Notes: generated by a model from the letters alone, not told the origin. 64,000 nucleotides of DNA from Microbacterium sp. Leaf159 (GCF_001423615.1 NZ_LMOU01000001.1:2489347-2553346), one strand, 5' to 3'; shown: positions 49,463 to 58,403, numbered from the stretch's first letter. Numbers and translations: made by a program.

Positions 49463-49575
49463 CCTGCGAGGAATCGCTTCACCGGGGGGCGCGGCGAAGG
49501 GGCCAGAATATGCGGAGGAGTGCGCGATTCGTCGCAGGCGGACGCGTGGAACGAGACGGTTCGGGAGGGCGTCCG

Positions 49576-50589
49576 ATGATCGATGGTGTCTCTGTGGTGT
49601 CCGGCGAACGGGTCTTCCGTCGGCATCCCGCGCGGGCCGTGGTGAGTGCGATCCTGCTCTCGGCGGCCCTGTCGGCTGCGGCGCTCTTCATCCTCCCGCA
49701 GTTCCTGCCACGTCGGATGGACCTCTCGACCCGCGGCACGATCGTGCTGGTGGTCGCGATCGTGCTGACGTTGGTGACCTTCGTGTCGATCCTCTGGCTG
49801 CGCAACACCCGCATCGTCGTCCGCGCGGACAGCGTCGAGGTCGGTCGCCCGGGGAGCCGCGAGGTGTTCGACCGCGCGACCACCGCGTTCCGGTCGAAGA
49901 TCACCGAGCACCGCACCAACGGGATCCGCAGCGGCATCACCCGCGCCCTGATCATCCACAACGGCGGCCGGGAGATCACGGTCGAGCTCGCCGGCTTCAC
50001 CCGCTCGACGTTCAACGATCTGATGGCGATGCTCAATCCGATCGCTCCGCCGCCCACCGCGGACCCCGTCGCCGCGGCCCGGGAGCGCGCGCAGCTGCCC
50101 TCGTCCTTCACGGTCGATTCGTCGGGTGAACGTCGACTCGCGCACGGGCTGATGATCGGAGCCGTGGCGCTGCTCATCGTCACTGCGCTCGTCGGCGCGC
50201 TCGCCGCCTCGCCCGGCTTCCTCGACGGCGAGCTCTCCGCACTGGTGCTGCTGGTGCCGTTCGCCGGCGTCGCCGGCATCGGGCTCGCGATCGGGGCGAT
50301 CCAGCGCGGGCGCGTGCTGAAGGCGATCCCCGCTCGCATCACGGTGAGTCACCACGGCATCCGCTTCGACGACGTCGAGCTGCCTTTCGCGCAACTGACC
50401 CGCATCTGGCTGACCCCGTCGGGCTATCCGGTGCGGCGCATCCGGTTCGAACGGACGGCCGGCCGCGCGACTGTGCACGTGCTGGGTTCGCCGCGCGTGC
50501 AGATGACTCCGGAGTACACGGCGTTCCTGCTCGCGGTGCGGGCCGAGACCGCTCAACATCCCGAGTTGCTCCGCCTCGACCTCGAATGA
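49576..50589 (+). CDS. Membrane protein with PH-like soluble regions
   Basis: 337 aa. Four hydrophobic segments in two pairs: AVVSAILLSAALSAAALFILP and GTIVLVVAIVLTLVTFVSILWL near the N-terminus, then GLMIGAVALLIVTALVGALAA and LSALVLLVPFAGVAGIGLAIG. Each pair precedes a beta-rich soluble part (RIVVRADSVEVGRPGSREVFDRATTAFRSK; RITVSHHGIRFDDVELPFAQLTRIWL) with a bacterial PH-domain-like look. The duplication of the membrane-pair plus soluble unit is visible. ATG 49576 follows GGGAGGG. Function unknown. Confidence 0.8.
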   Translation: MIDGVSVVSGERVFRRHPARAVVSAILLSAALSAAALFILPQFLPRRMDLSTRGTIVLVVAIVLTLVTFVSILWLRNTRIVVRADSVEVGRPGSREVFDRATTAFRSKITEHRTNGIRSGITRALIIHNGGREITVELAGFTRSTFNDLMAMLNPIAPPPTADPVAAARERAQLPSSFTVDSSGERRLAHGLMIGAVALLIVTALVGALAASPGFLDGELSALVLLVPFAGVAGIGLAIGAIQRGRVLKAIPARITVSHHGIRFDDVELPFAQLTRIWLTPSGYPVRRIRFERTAGRATVHVLGSPRVQMTPEYTAFLLAVRAETAQHPELLRLDLE

Positions 50590-50710
50590 GAGGTCAGACG
50601 AAACGATGCCGCCGATGAGCGCCGCCGCCGTTTCGTCTTGCATCGTTCACCGCGCGAGCGGCCGCGCCAGACGGTTGACGGGCGGTTCTGAGCCCTGCCG
50701 AGACGCCCTC

Positions 50711-50716
50711 CATAAT
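50711..50716 (+). promoter_or_regulatory. -10 box (CATAAT), leaderless start
   Basis: CATAAT, 6 nt, ATG at 50723; no ribosome site. Confidence 0.45.
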
Positions 50717-50722
50717 CGGATC

Positions 50723-51082
50723 ATGACGTCCCCCGCATCCATCCCCTCGCTCGACGGCCGCCGCTTCACGATGGTCTCCTCGACCACCTCGGTCGTCGAT
50801 GCCGACGCCCCCAGCGAGTTCGTCTACCGAGAGAAGGACGGCGCGATCTGGGGTGACTACTCGGGCGACACCGTGACCTTCGGCCGCTTCGTCGGCACCC
50901 GCACCGGCGACACCATCTGGGTCTCCTTCGTGCACGTGCTCGTCTCCGACGGCACCGTCGTGACCGGAGACGGCGAGAGCCAGCTCGAGCTGACAGACGA
51001 CGGACGCATCCGCCTGGTCGAGCACTACGAGATGCACGGACTGCCGCAGCTCAGCGTCTGCGAAGAGCCCGTCGCCGCCTGA
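50723..51082 (+). CDS. Small beta-rich protein of unknown function
   Basis: 119 aa, acidic, no signal peptide. It looks like a continuous small beta barrel: SLDGRRFTMVSSTTSVVDADAPSEFVYREKDGAIWGDYSGDTVTFGRFVGTRTGDTIWVSFVHVLVSDG, ending in a repeated strand pattern (LELTDDGRIRLVEHYEMHG). Similar proteins are usually left as hypothetical. It is leaderless and convergent with the Lrp-type regulator gene, separated by a hairpin. Confidence 0.75.
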   Translation: MTSPASIPSLDGRRFTMVSSTTSVVDADAPSEFVYREKDGAIWGDYSGDTVTFGRFVGTRTGDTIWVSFVHVLVSDGTVVTGDGESQLELTDDGRIRLVEHYEMHGLPQLSVCEEPVAA

Positions 51083-51103
51083 AGCCCAGCGCTTCCTCTC
51101 GCT

Positions 51104-51122
51104 CCGCTCGCTCAGCGAGCGG
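51104..51122. terminator. Hairpin between convergent genes
   Basis: CCGCTCGCT (51104-51112) and AGCGAGCGG (51114-51122) are complementary; the inner bases would form the loop. It sits between the two stops. Confidence 0.45.
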
Positions 51123-51126
51123 GATG

Positions 51127-51714
51127 TCAGCGCGGAGGAAGCGTGTCGCGACCCGGCGTCGCGGGCGTCCAGCGGGTCATGCCCAGCGGCGTCGCCAGGT
51201 CACGCTCGGGGAGATCGCTCGGCAGCAGATAGGCGCGACGGATCACTTCGTCGAGCACCACGACGCTGACGACCGTGCGCACCTCGGGGAGCTGCGCGAT
51301 CACGCCCGTCGTGAATTCGTGCACACCGCTGACGTCGACGGCGCGGATCAAGAGCATCGCGTCGTGCTCGCCGGTCGTGATGGCGCACCACTCGATGTCG
51401 GGCATCTCGAGCACGCTCTCGCGGAACGACGCCCAGGCCTGCGGGTGCACGGTCACGAACACGAGGGCGCCGATCGAGAGGCCGGCCTTGGACTGGTCGA
51501 CGCGAGCGCTGAAGCCCGTGATGACTCCGTCCTGCATGAGCGATTCGACACGCGTGTAGGCGTTCGCCCTCGAGATGCCGACCGTTTCGGCGAGCGCAGC
51601 GATCGAGATGCGACCGTTATCACGGAGCGTCTCGAGGATTCTGTATCCGATGTCGTCCAATGGGGCGGCACTTCGTCCAGCTTGCTTCACTGCTTCGTCG
51701 GTCTTCGTGGACAC
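51127..51714 (-). CDS. Lrp/AsnC family transcriptional regulator
   Basis: 195 aa from a GTG start at 51712-51714, preceded by GAGGAG. The N-terminal helix-turn-helix is DDIGYRILETLRDNGRISIAALAETVGISRANAYTRVESL. The C-terminal RAM effector-binding domain is SIGALVFVTVHPQAWASFRESVLEMPDIEWCAITTGEHDAMLLIRAVD. Divergent from the second peptide transporter operon (149-bp gap), so it probably controls that operon and itself in response to an amino acid or peptide (inference). Confidence 0.9.
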   Translation of the reverse strand: MSTKTDEAVKQAGRSAAPLDDIGYRILETLRDNGRISIAALAETVGISRANAYTRVESLMQDGVITGFSARVDQSKAGLSIGALVFVTVHPQAWASFRESVLEMPDIEWCAITTGEHDAMLLIRAVDVSGVHEFTTGVIAQLPEVRTVVSVVVLDEVIRRAYLLPSDLPERDLATPLGMTRWTPATPGRDTLPPR

Positions 51715-51786
51715 AATGCTCCTCACGTGCGAGCTCTCTGGCAGACCGTGATCGTGATCTGCATCATCGCTGGACACATCGTCCCA

Positions 51787-51792
51787 TATGAT
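51787..51792 (+). promoter_or_regulatory. Putative -10 box (TATGAT) of the second peptide transporter operon
   Basis: TATGAT, 71 nt before the ATG of the binding protein gene, in the regulator-transporter intergenic region. No matching -35 found. Confidence 0.35.
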
Positions 51793-51863
51793 GCGAATCT
51801 GATCACCGGTCGTCCACCCGGTGTCGACCGAACCCGAAGAACTCCTCGCCCTTGGAGGCCCAC

Positions 51864-53450
51864 ATGTCGTCACGTCGCAGCACGTCCGTCATCGCGATCG
51901 GAGCCGTCGCGCTCTTCGCCCTCGCAGGTTGCTCCGGTGGCAACTCCGCGAACAACGGAGGTGAGTCCTCGGGCTCGGATTCGCTCGTCATCGACACCGC
52001 GTTCTCGATCGAGACCGCCGACCCGGGTCACACCTACGACCCGACCGGCAACATGATCGCGAAGGCCCTGTACGAGACCCTCGTCGACTTCGAGGGCTCC
52101 GACGTCTCGACCCCGGTGCCCGGCCTCGCTTCGTGGGAGCAGAACGACGAGGCGACCGAGTTCACCTTCACGCTCGAGGGCGACCGCGTCTTCTCCGACG
52201 GCTCGCCGATCGAGGCCAAGGACGTCGTCTTCACCCTGCAGCGCATCCAGGGCATGGAAGACGCCAAGCCGAACTTCCTCCTGGGCGGCCTGACCATCAC
52301 CGAGGTCGACGAGAAGACGATCTCGATCACCTCTGAGACCCCGCTGCTGCAGCTGCCGGCTATCCTCGCGAACCCGGCTCTCGGCATCGTGAACTCCGAT
52401 GTCGTGATCGAGAACGGCGGCGCGACCGACGGCTCCGACAGCGCGCAGAAGTTCCTCGACGGCACTTCCGCGGGTTCGGGTCCTTTCGTGCTCGACACCC
52501 TCGACCTCTCGTCGCAGGTCGTGCTGACCAAGAGCGACGAGTACAACGGCGACGAAGAGGCCGCATACGGCCGCGTCGTCGTGCGCAACGTCTCGGAGAG
52601 CGCCACCCAGCTCGCGAACCTCAAGGGCGGCGACTCGATGGTCGCCATGGACCTCAACGGCGACCAGGTCTCGGGCCTCGGCGACGGACTGAACGTCGAG
52701 TCCGTGCCGTCGGGTCAGACCATCTTCCTGCTGCTCAACCAGTCCGAGGCCGTCGCGGGTGACCTCGCGAACGTCAAGATCGCCGAGGCGATCCGCTACG
52801 CCCTCGACTACGACGCGCTGCTCGAGCTCGCGGGTGCCGGCGCCGTTCAGGCGACCGGCGTCATCCCGCCCGGATTCGAGGGCGCCCTCGACAGCGGTGT
52901 GGAGCAGGACCTCGAGAAGTCGAAGGCCGCTCTCGCCGAGGCCGGTTACACGGGTCAGACGCTGAAGCTGCAGTTCCCGAACGACTACCCGGTCGGAGGC
53001 GTGGAATTCACCCCGCTCGCCGAGCGCGTGCAGGCCCAGCTCGAGGATGCCGGGATCACGGTCGAACTCGCTCCGGCGCCCTTCGCCACCGAGCTCGACG
53101 CCTACGTCAACGGCACCGAGGGCTTCGGCCTGTGGTTCTGGGGTCCGGACTACGCCGACTCCGCGAACTTCCTTCCGTTCGCGCCCGGCCTGAAGGTCGG
53201 TCTGCGCGCCGGATGGTCGGCTGAGGCGAACCCCGAGATCGCCGGCATCGCAGCCGGTGCCGCAGCCGCGACCGACGAGGCGCAGCGCAGCGAGGCCTTC
53301 ACCTCGTTCGCCGAGGCGATGCAGGCCGAGGGTCCCTTCGTGCCGCTGATCGTCCCCGGTCGCAACATCGCCACGGCTGATGCCGTCACCGGCGCCGTGT
53401 ACAACTCGGTGTGGGAGATGGACATCGCCGAGATCACCCCCGCCGGCTGA
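51864..53450 (+). CDS. Peptide-type ABC transporter substrate-binding lipoprotein
   Basis: 528 aa family 5 binding protein. Lipoprotein signal MSSRRSTSVIAIGAVALFALAGCSGG with lipobox LAG-C. Family features include VIDTAFSIETADPGHTYDPTGNMIAKALYETLVDFE and TEFTFTLEGDRVFSDGSPIEAKDVVFTLQRI. Near the C-terminus come KIAEAIRYALDYDALLELAGAGAVQATGVIPPG and FGLWFWGPDYADSANFLPF. ATG 51864 follows TTGGAGGCCCAC. Only about a quarter similar by eye to the other binding protein in this window, so probably a different ligand. Confidence 0.94.
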   Translation: MSSRRSTSVIAIGAVALFALAGCSGGNSANNGGESSGSDSLVIDTAFSIETADPGHTYDPTGNMIAKALYETLVDFEGSDVSTPVPGLASWEQNDEATEFTFTLEGDRVFSDGSPIEAKDVVFTLQRIQGMEDAKPNFLLGGLTITEVDEKTISITSETPLLQLPAILANPALGIVNSDVVIENGGATDGSDSAQKFLDGTSAGSGPFVLDTLDLSSQVVLTKSDEYNGDEEAAYGRVVVRNVSESATQLANLKGGDSMVAMDLNGDQVSGLGDGLNVESVPSGQTIFLLLNQSEAVAGDLANVKIAEAIRYALDYDALLELAGAGAVQATGVIPPGFEGALDSGVEQDLEKSKAALAEAGYTGQTLKLQFPNDYPVGGVEFTPLAERVQAQLEDAGITVELAPAPFATELDAYVNGTEGFGLWFWGPDYADSANFLPFAPGLKVGLRAGWSAEANPEIAGIAAGAAAATDEAQRSEAFTSFAEAMQAEGPFVPLIVPGRNIATADAVTGAVYNSVWEMDIAEITPAG

Positions 53451-53464
53451 GCGGGAGCTGACTC

Positions 53465-54526
53465 ATGACGACGGTGGCCGTGCGACGGCAGGCACAGCGT
53501 CGCAGGTCACCGCTCGTCGGATACCTGCTGCGCCGGATCGGCACTTCGCTGCTCCTGCTCGTGGGGGTCACGATCGTGACCTTCGCGCTGACGAACCTCG
53601 TGCCCGGCGACCCCGTATCGGCGGCGCTGGGTGAGGGGGCATCCCAGAACCCCGCGACGCGCGAGGCGTTCATCAAGGAGCACGGCCTCGACCAGCCGCT
53701 GTTCGTGCAGTACTTCATCTACATGGGGAACCTCCTCCGCGGAGACCTCGGCACGTCGCTGGTGACCGGTCGCCCGGTCACCAGCGACCTGGCCACCGCG
53801 GTGCCGGCGACGATCGAGATCGCGATCGGCGCCATCATCCTCAGCCTCGCGGTCAGCGTCGTGCTCGGCACGCTCGCCGCCTACCGTCGGGGGCTCGTCA
53901 CCGATCAGGTGATCCGGATCGTGACGCTGATCGGCCTGAGCGTGCCGACCTTCTGGCTCGCGCTGGTCAGCTTCTACGTGTTCTTCCTCGAGCTGCGCAT
54001 CGCGCCCGGATCCGGTCGCATCTCGCCGTCGATCACCCCGCCGCCCCGCATCACCGGGCTCTACACGGTCGACTACCTGCTCAACGGCGACGGCGTCGGG
54101 TTCGCGGATGCTCTCGCGCACCTCGCCCTTCCGGTGATGGTGCTCTCGCTCGTGACGATCGGTCTGCTGACCCGCTTCATCCGCACCTCGGTGCTCGAGG
54201 TGCTCGGCAGCGACTACGTGCGCGCGGCCAGGGCGAAGGGCCTTCCGGCGATGCGCGTGATCCTCGACTACGTGCTCCGCGGAGCATCCCTCCCGATCCT
54301 CACCGTCGTCGGCGTCGCCTTCGGATCCCTGCTGTCGGGCACCGTGCTCGTCGAGTCCGTGTTCGCGTGGCCGGGGCTCGGCACCTACGCCTACAACTCG
54401 GCGGCGAACCTCGACCTCCCCGGCATCATGGGCGTGGGTCTCGTCGTCGGATTCATCTACCTCCTCATCAACTTCGTCGTCGATCTGCTCTACGGCGTCC
54501 TCGACCCGAGAGTGAGGATCGCATGA
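53465..54526 (+). CDS. Peptide-type ABC transporter permease (DppB-like)
   Basis: 353 aa, six membrane segments, with an extended N-terminus (TTVAVRRQAQRRRSP). Entry motif GYLLRRIGTSLLLLVGVTIVTFALTNLVPGDP. EAA loop SDYVRAARAKGLPAMRVILDYVLRGASLPIL. A periplasmic loop of about 40 residues (LELRIAPGSGRISPSITPPPRITGLYTVD) lies between segments 3 and 4, as in DppB proteins. ATGA overlap with the next gene. Confidence 0.93.
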   Translation: MTTVAVRRQAQRRRSPLVGYLLRRIGTSLLLLVGVTIVTFALTNLVPGDPVSAALGEGASQNPATREAFIKEHGLDQPLFVQYFIYMGNLLRGDLGTSLVTGRPVTSDLATAVPATIEIAIGAIILSLAVSVVLGTLAAYRRGLVTDQVIRIVTLIGLSVPTFWLALVSFYVFFLELRIAPGSGRISPSITPPPRITGLYTVDYLLNGDGVGFADALAHLALPVMVLSLVTIGLLTRFIRTSVLEVLGSDYVRAARAKGLPAMRVILDYVLRGASLPILTVVGVAFGSLLSGTVLVESVFAWPGLGTYAYNSAANLDLPGIMGVGLVVGFIYLLINFVVDLLYGVLDPRVRIA

Positions 54527-55434
54527 GCCGCATCGACTCGGCATCCGGCCCCTGGCGGTTCCGGTTCCGCTGGCCGCGCGCCTGGCGTACGCCCCTCGGC
54601 GTGATCGGCACCGTGATCGCCGGAGCGTGGATCATCGTCGCCTTCACCGCGCAGTGGTGGGTGCCCTACGGCCCCAACGCGCAGGTGCTCCCTCGTCTGC
54701 AGGAGCCGGGCATCGACACCCTGCTCGGCACCGACGGCAACGGCCGCGACATCTTCTCGCGCCTGATGACGGGTGCGACCGTGAGCCTCCCGCTCGCGCT
54801 CATGCTCGTGATCGCCGCGATGATCATCGGCACCGTGATCGGGGCCGTCGCCGGCTACTTCGGCGGATGGGTCGACGAGACCCTGATGCGCATCACCGAC
54901 CTCTTCATGGCGTTCCCCACCGTCATCCTCGCGATGGTGGTGGCAGCCTCGCTCGGCCCGTCGCTGTTCAACGCGGTGATCGCGGCGATCGTCGTCTCGT
55001 GGCCGCAGTACTCGCGAGTCACCCGCAGCATCGTGCTCGGCCTCCGCGGACAGAACTACGTGATCGCCGGCCGCCTGCTCGGGCATTCGCCGCTGCGGAC
55101 CCTGTTCGTCGACATCCTGCCGAACATCGCCGGCCCCGTGCTGGTGCTCGCGACGCTCGACATCGGCGCGGCGATCCTGCTGCTCTCGGGCCTCTCGTTC
55201 CTGGGCCTCGGCGCGCAGCCCCCGACCGCCGAGTGGGGATCCATGATCTCCGCGGCCATGCAGAACTTCGACGCCTGGTGGCTCGGGGTATTCCCGGGGC
55301 TCGCGATCCTCACCGTGGTGCTCGCCTTCAACTTCCTGGGTGACGCGATGCGCGACATCCTCGACCCGACGGCCGAGGTCACGCACGAGAAGCAGGCTGA
55401 CCACGCGGCCTCCGCGAAGGGGGTGGCAGCATGA
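54523..55434 (+). CDS. Peptide-type ABC transporter permease (DppC-like)
   Basis: 303 aa. Starts MSRIDSASGPWRFRFRWPRAWRTPLGVIGTVIAGAWIIVAF. DTLLGTDGNGRDIFSRLMTGATVSL is the DppC block, and the EAA loop is GQNYVIAGRLLGHSPLRTLFVDILPNI. The ATG overlaps the upstream TGA; the stop overlaps the next ATG. Confidence 0.93.
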   Translation: MSRIDSASGPWRFRFRWPRAWRTPLGVIGTVIAGAWIIVAFTAQWWVPYGPNAQVLPRLQEPGIDTLLGTDGNGRDIFSRLMTGATVSLPLALMLVIAAMIIGTVIGAVAGYFGGWVDETLMRITDLFMAFPTVILAMVVAASLGPSLFNAVIAAIVVSWPQYSRVTRSIVLGLRGQNYVIAGRLLGHSPLRTLFVDILPNIAGPVLVLATLDIGAAILLLSGLSFLGLGAQPPTAEWGSMISAAMQNFDAWWLGVFPGLAILTVVLAFNFLGDAMRDILDPTAEVTHEKQADHAASAKGVAA

Positions 55435-56312
55435 GCGGCGCACCCGCACTGAGCATCCGTGACCTGACGATCGACATAGGTCGACCGCTCGTGCACGGCA
55501 TCTCGCTCGATCTCGAGGCCGGTCGCATCCACGGCCTCGCCGGAGAATCCGGATCGGGCAAGACGCTCACCTCACTCGCCGTGCTCGGACTCCTGCCCCG
55601 GCAGGCGCGCACCGGCGGTTCGATCACGCTCGCGGGGGAGGAGCTGGTCGGCATGCGTCGCCGGGCCCTCAACCGCATCCGGGGCACGCGCATCGCGATG
55701 ATCTTCCAGGACCCGTCGGCGTCGCTGCACCCGCAGCTGCCGATCGGCCGCCAGCTCACCGACCACATGCGCGTGCACCTCGGTCTGCGCGGCGAGGCGG
55801 CGAAGGCCAGGGCCATCGAGCTGCTCGAGACGGTGCAGGTGCCGAATCCGGATGCTGCGCTGAAGCGCTACCCGCACCAGTTCTCGGGCGGTCAGCGCCA
55901 GCGCATCGCGATCGCCTGCGCTCTCGCGTGCGACCCCGAGGTGCTGCTGGCCGATGAGCCGACGACCGCGCTCGACGTCACGGTGCAGGCCGGCATCCTG
56001 CGGCTGCTGCGCGACCTCGCGACCGAGCGCAACCTCGCCGTGCTGCTCGTCACGCACGACCTGGGTGTCATGAGCGCCATCGCCGACGAGGTCGCCGTGA
56101 TGAAGAACGGGCAGATCGTCGAGCGGGCCGACCGCGAGACGCTGTTCCGCGACCCCCAGCACGAGTACACCCGCACGCTGCTCGCCGCGTTGCCGGGGTC
56201 GAAGCTCGAGATCGCGGATGCCGATGTCGCTGTCCTGGATCCCGTGCTGACGGATGCTGAGCTGTCGGATGCTGAGCTGTCGGCTGCTGCGGAGGAGGCC
56301 CGAGATGAGTGA
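55431..56312 (+). CDS. Peptide-type ABC transporter ATP-binding protein (DppD-like)
   Basis: 293 aa. Walker A GESGSGKTLTSLAVLGLLP, Q-loop IFQDPSASLHPQLPIGRQL, signature FSGGQRQRIAIACALA, Walker [17 protein letters not shown] and H-loop VTHDLGVM. The C-terminus carries a small internal repeat (TDAELSDAELSAAAEE) from a duplicated 15-bp unit near 56250-56285. Overlaps the next gene by 8 nt. Confidence 0.93.
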   Translation: MSGAPALSIRDLTIDIGRPLVHGISLDLEAGRIHGLAGESGSGKTLTSLAVLGLLPRQARTGGSITLAGEELVGMRRRALNRIRGTRIAMIFQDPSASLHPQLPIGRQLTDHMRVHLGLRGEAAKARAIELLETVQVPNPDAALKRYPHQFSGGQRQRIAIACALACDPEVLLADEPTTALDVTVQAGILRLLRDLATERNLAVLLVTHDLGVMSAIADEVAVMKNGQIVERADRETLFRDPQHEYTRTLLAALPGSKLEIADADVAVLDPVLTDAELSDAELSAAAEEARDE

Positions 56313-57144
56313 AATCGCCGTCCTCGATGCGAGGGACGTGGTCGTCCGGTACCCCGGCAGCCCGCCGGTCGTGGCCGTCGATGGAGTCTCGCTTACCGTC
56401 GCGCCGGGTGAGACCGTGGCGCTGGTCGGAGAATCCGGCAGTGGCAAGTCGAGCCTCGCCCGCGCGGTCGTGGGCATCGAGAAGCTCGCCGGGGGAGAGG
56501 TGCGCTTCCGTGATGCACCCGTGACACCGCTCGGCATCCGCCGACGTAACGTGGCGCTCACCGGCATCCAGATGGTGTTCCAGGACCCGTCGACGTCGCT
56601 GAACCCGCGCCGTCGTGTGGGAGACCAGATCGCCGACGGCATCGCCACGGCGCGTGCTCGCGGCGCTGAGGGCTCGACCGTCGCGGAGTGGCTCGAGCGG
56701 GTCGGGCTGCCGACCGAGGTCGCCACACGGTTCCCGCATCAGTTCTCGGGCGGACAGAAGCAGCGCCTCGCGATCGCCAGGGCGCTCGCGGCCCGACCGT
56801 CACTGCTCGTCGCCGACGAGCCGATCTCGGCACTGGACGCGTCGACCCAGACCAGCGTCGCCGGTCTCATGCGCGACCTCGTCGCCGAATCCGGTGCGGG
56901 GATGCTGTTCATCTCGCACGACCTCGCGGTCGTCCGCCGCATCGCCGACCGCACCTTCGTGATGTTCGCCGGTCGGGTGCTCGAAGCGGGGGCCACCGAC
57001 CGCGTGTGGTCTGCGCCGCAGCATCCGTACACCCAGGCGCTGCTCGCCGCGATCCCCGAGCCCGACGGTGCCGGCCGCATCCCGATCGCGCCGTCGACGA
57101 ACGAGCGCACGGTCTGGTCGGAGATCGCCCCCGTCATCGACTGA
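56305..57144 (+). CDS. Peptide-type ABC transporter ATP-binding protein (DppF-like)
   Basis: 279 aa. Walker [18 protein letters not shown]-loop VFQDPSTSLNPRRRVGDQI, signature FSGGQKQRLAIARALA, Walker B LLVADEPISALDASTQ, H-loop ISHDLAVV. It ends with the usual QHPYTQALLAAIPEPDG region. Last gene of the five-gene operon; downstream come tandem repeats and a 71-bp palindromic element. Confidence 0.93.
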   Translation: MSEIAVLDARDVVVRYPGSPPVVAVDGVSLTVAPGETVALVGESGSGKSSLARAVVGIEKLAGGEVRFRDAPVTPLGIRRRNVALTGIQMVFQDPSTSLNPRRRVGDQIADGIATARARGAEGSTVAEWLERVGLPTEVATRFPHQFSGGQKQRLAIARALAARPSLLVADEPISALDASTQTSVAGLMRDLVAESGAGMLFISHDLAVVRRIADRTFVMFAGRVLEAGATDRVWSAPQHPYTQALLAAIPEPDGAGRIPIAPSTNERTVWSEIAPVID

Positions 57145-57153
57145 GCCGCATCG

Positions 57154-57196
57154 TCGGTCGCTCGGTCGCTCGGTCGATCGGTCGCTCGGTCGCTCG
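57154..57196. repeat. 8-bp tandem repeats (GTCGCTCG)
   Basis: About five head-to-tail copies of GTCGCTCG, one with GTCGATCG, directly before the first 71-bp palindromic element. Confidence 0.8.
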
Positions 57197-57214
57197 CCCT
57201 CTCGCGCGCTCATT

Positions 57215-57285
57215 CGGGAGGAGAACCGCGCTTCGGAAGGATGCCTGTGGCTCAAAGCTCCTCCCGACAGCGAGTTCTCCTCCCG
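57215..57285. repeat. 71-bp palindromic element, copy 1
   Basis: Bounded by perfect 12-bp inverted repeats CGGGAGGAGAAC (57215-57226) and GTTCTCCTCCCG (57274-57285). The core includes GGATGCCTGTGGCTCA and GCTCCTCCCGA. A second copy of identical length lies at 60522-60592. Confidence 0.85.
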
Positions 57286-57322
57286 AGGGGGCGACCGGAT
57301 GCATGCCCAGCGGGGTTCTGGA

Positions 57323-57341
57323 TAAGCTTAGGCAACCCTTA
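57323..57341. promoter_or_regulatory. DtxR/IdeR-like iron box
   Basis: TAAGCTTAGGCAACCCTTA matches 13 of 19 positions of the DtxR consensus TTAGGTTAGCCTAACCTAA. It lies 21 bp before the siderophore-binding protein start, so the operon is probably repressed by an iron-loaded DtxR-type protein. Confidence 0.7.
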
Positions 57342-57362
57342 TCTGAGCGAACAGGTTCCTCC

Positions 57363-58403
57363 ATGCCCCTCTCCCGCACGAAGGCGCTCGGCGCCCTCCT
57401 CGCCGCCGTCGTCTCCGCGGCCGCACTCACCTCCTGCGCCCCCGCGGCCGAGAACACCGACGGCGCTCCCGCGGTCGACTCCGACGCGTTCCCGGTCACG
57501 GTCGAGCACGCCTACGGCGACACGACGATCCCCGAGCAGCCGCAGCGCGTCGTGACCGTCGGCGTCACCGAGCAGGACACCCTCTGGGCGCTCGGGGTCA
57601 AGCCCGTCGGCGTCACCGAGTGGTACGGCGGCTACGACTTCGCCTCCTGGCCCTGGGCAGACGAGGCCCGCGGCGACGCGGAGCCCGAGGTCCTCACCAC
57701 CAGCGACGGACTCGACTTCGAGGCGATCGCGCTGCTCGACCCCGACCTGATCATCGGCACCAACGCGGGTCTGACCGAAGAGGACTACGACCGCCTCTCG
57801 GACATCGCGCCGACCGTCGCCCACTCGGGCGACTACTCGATGTACTTCGAGCCCTGGGACGTGCAGACCCTGCAGATCGGCGAGGCCGTCGGACTGAAGG
57901 ACGAGGCGCAGCAGCTCGTCGACGACATCGACGCACAGTTCGCGGAGGCCGCCGAGGCTCACCCGGAGTTCGCCGGAAAGTCGATCGTCTTCCTGCAGAA
58001 CGCGATCTACGACGGCGCAGCGATCGCCTATCAGGACGGCCTGAGCACCGATTTCCTCACGGATCTCGGCTTCACGATCCCCTCGGAGATCGACGCCTAC
58101 GCACCCGAGGACAGCTCGGGCGGACAGGCCAACATCCCGGTCGAGAACCTCGACGTGCTGAACGCCGCCGACGTGCTCATCTGGGGAACCGAATCGGATG
58201 ACGACATCACCGCTCTCGAGGACGAGCCGTTCGTCACCGCGATCGGTGCGATGCAGAACAAGTCGGTGGTCTACACCGACGGCATCACCGCCGGCGCGAT
58301 CTACTTCACCTCGGCACTGAGCCTTCCCTACGTGCTCGACGCTCTCGTCCCCGCCCTCGCGGATGCTGTGGCAGGCAACGGACCGGCGCGCACCGCCGAG
58401 TGA
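57363..58403 (+). CDS. Iron-siderophore ABC transporter substrate-binding lipoprotein
   Basis: 346 aa, FepB/FhuD-type cluster A-II binding protein. Signal MPLSRTKALGALLAAVVSAAALTSCAP with lipobox LTS-C. The two lobes are joined by a long helix: PQRVVTVGVTEQDTLWALGVKPVGVTEWYGG, LDFEAIALLDPDLIIGTNAGLTEEDYDRLSDIAPTV, and later NAADVLIWGTESDDD. Preceded by an iron box. Followed by two permease genes with overlapping starts, but no ATPase gene. Confidence 0.92.
   Translation: MPLSRTKALGALLAAVVSAAALTSCAPAAENTDGAPAVDSDAFPVTVEHAYGDTTIPEQPQRVVTVGVTEQDTLWALGVKPVGVTEWYGGYDFASWPWADEARGDAEPEVLTTSDGLDFEAIALLDPDLIIGTNAGLTEEDYDRLSDIAPTVAHSGDYSMYFEPWDVQTLQIGEAVGLKDEAQQLVDDIDAQFAEAAEAHPEFAGKSIVFLQNAIYDGAAIAYQDGLSTDFLTDLGFTIPSEIDAYAPEDSSGGQANIPVENLDVLNAADVLIWGTESDDDITALEDEPFVTAIGAMQNKSVVYTDGITAGAIYFTSALSLPYVLDALVPALADAVAGNGPARTAE

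Noticed and set aside
57145..57362. Small protein-coding gene in the palindromic repeat (frames containing GCLWL)
   Set aside because: The same short peptide appears in both copies only because the DNA element is repeated; no stable start or ribosome site.
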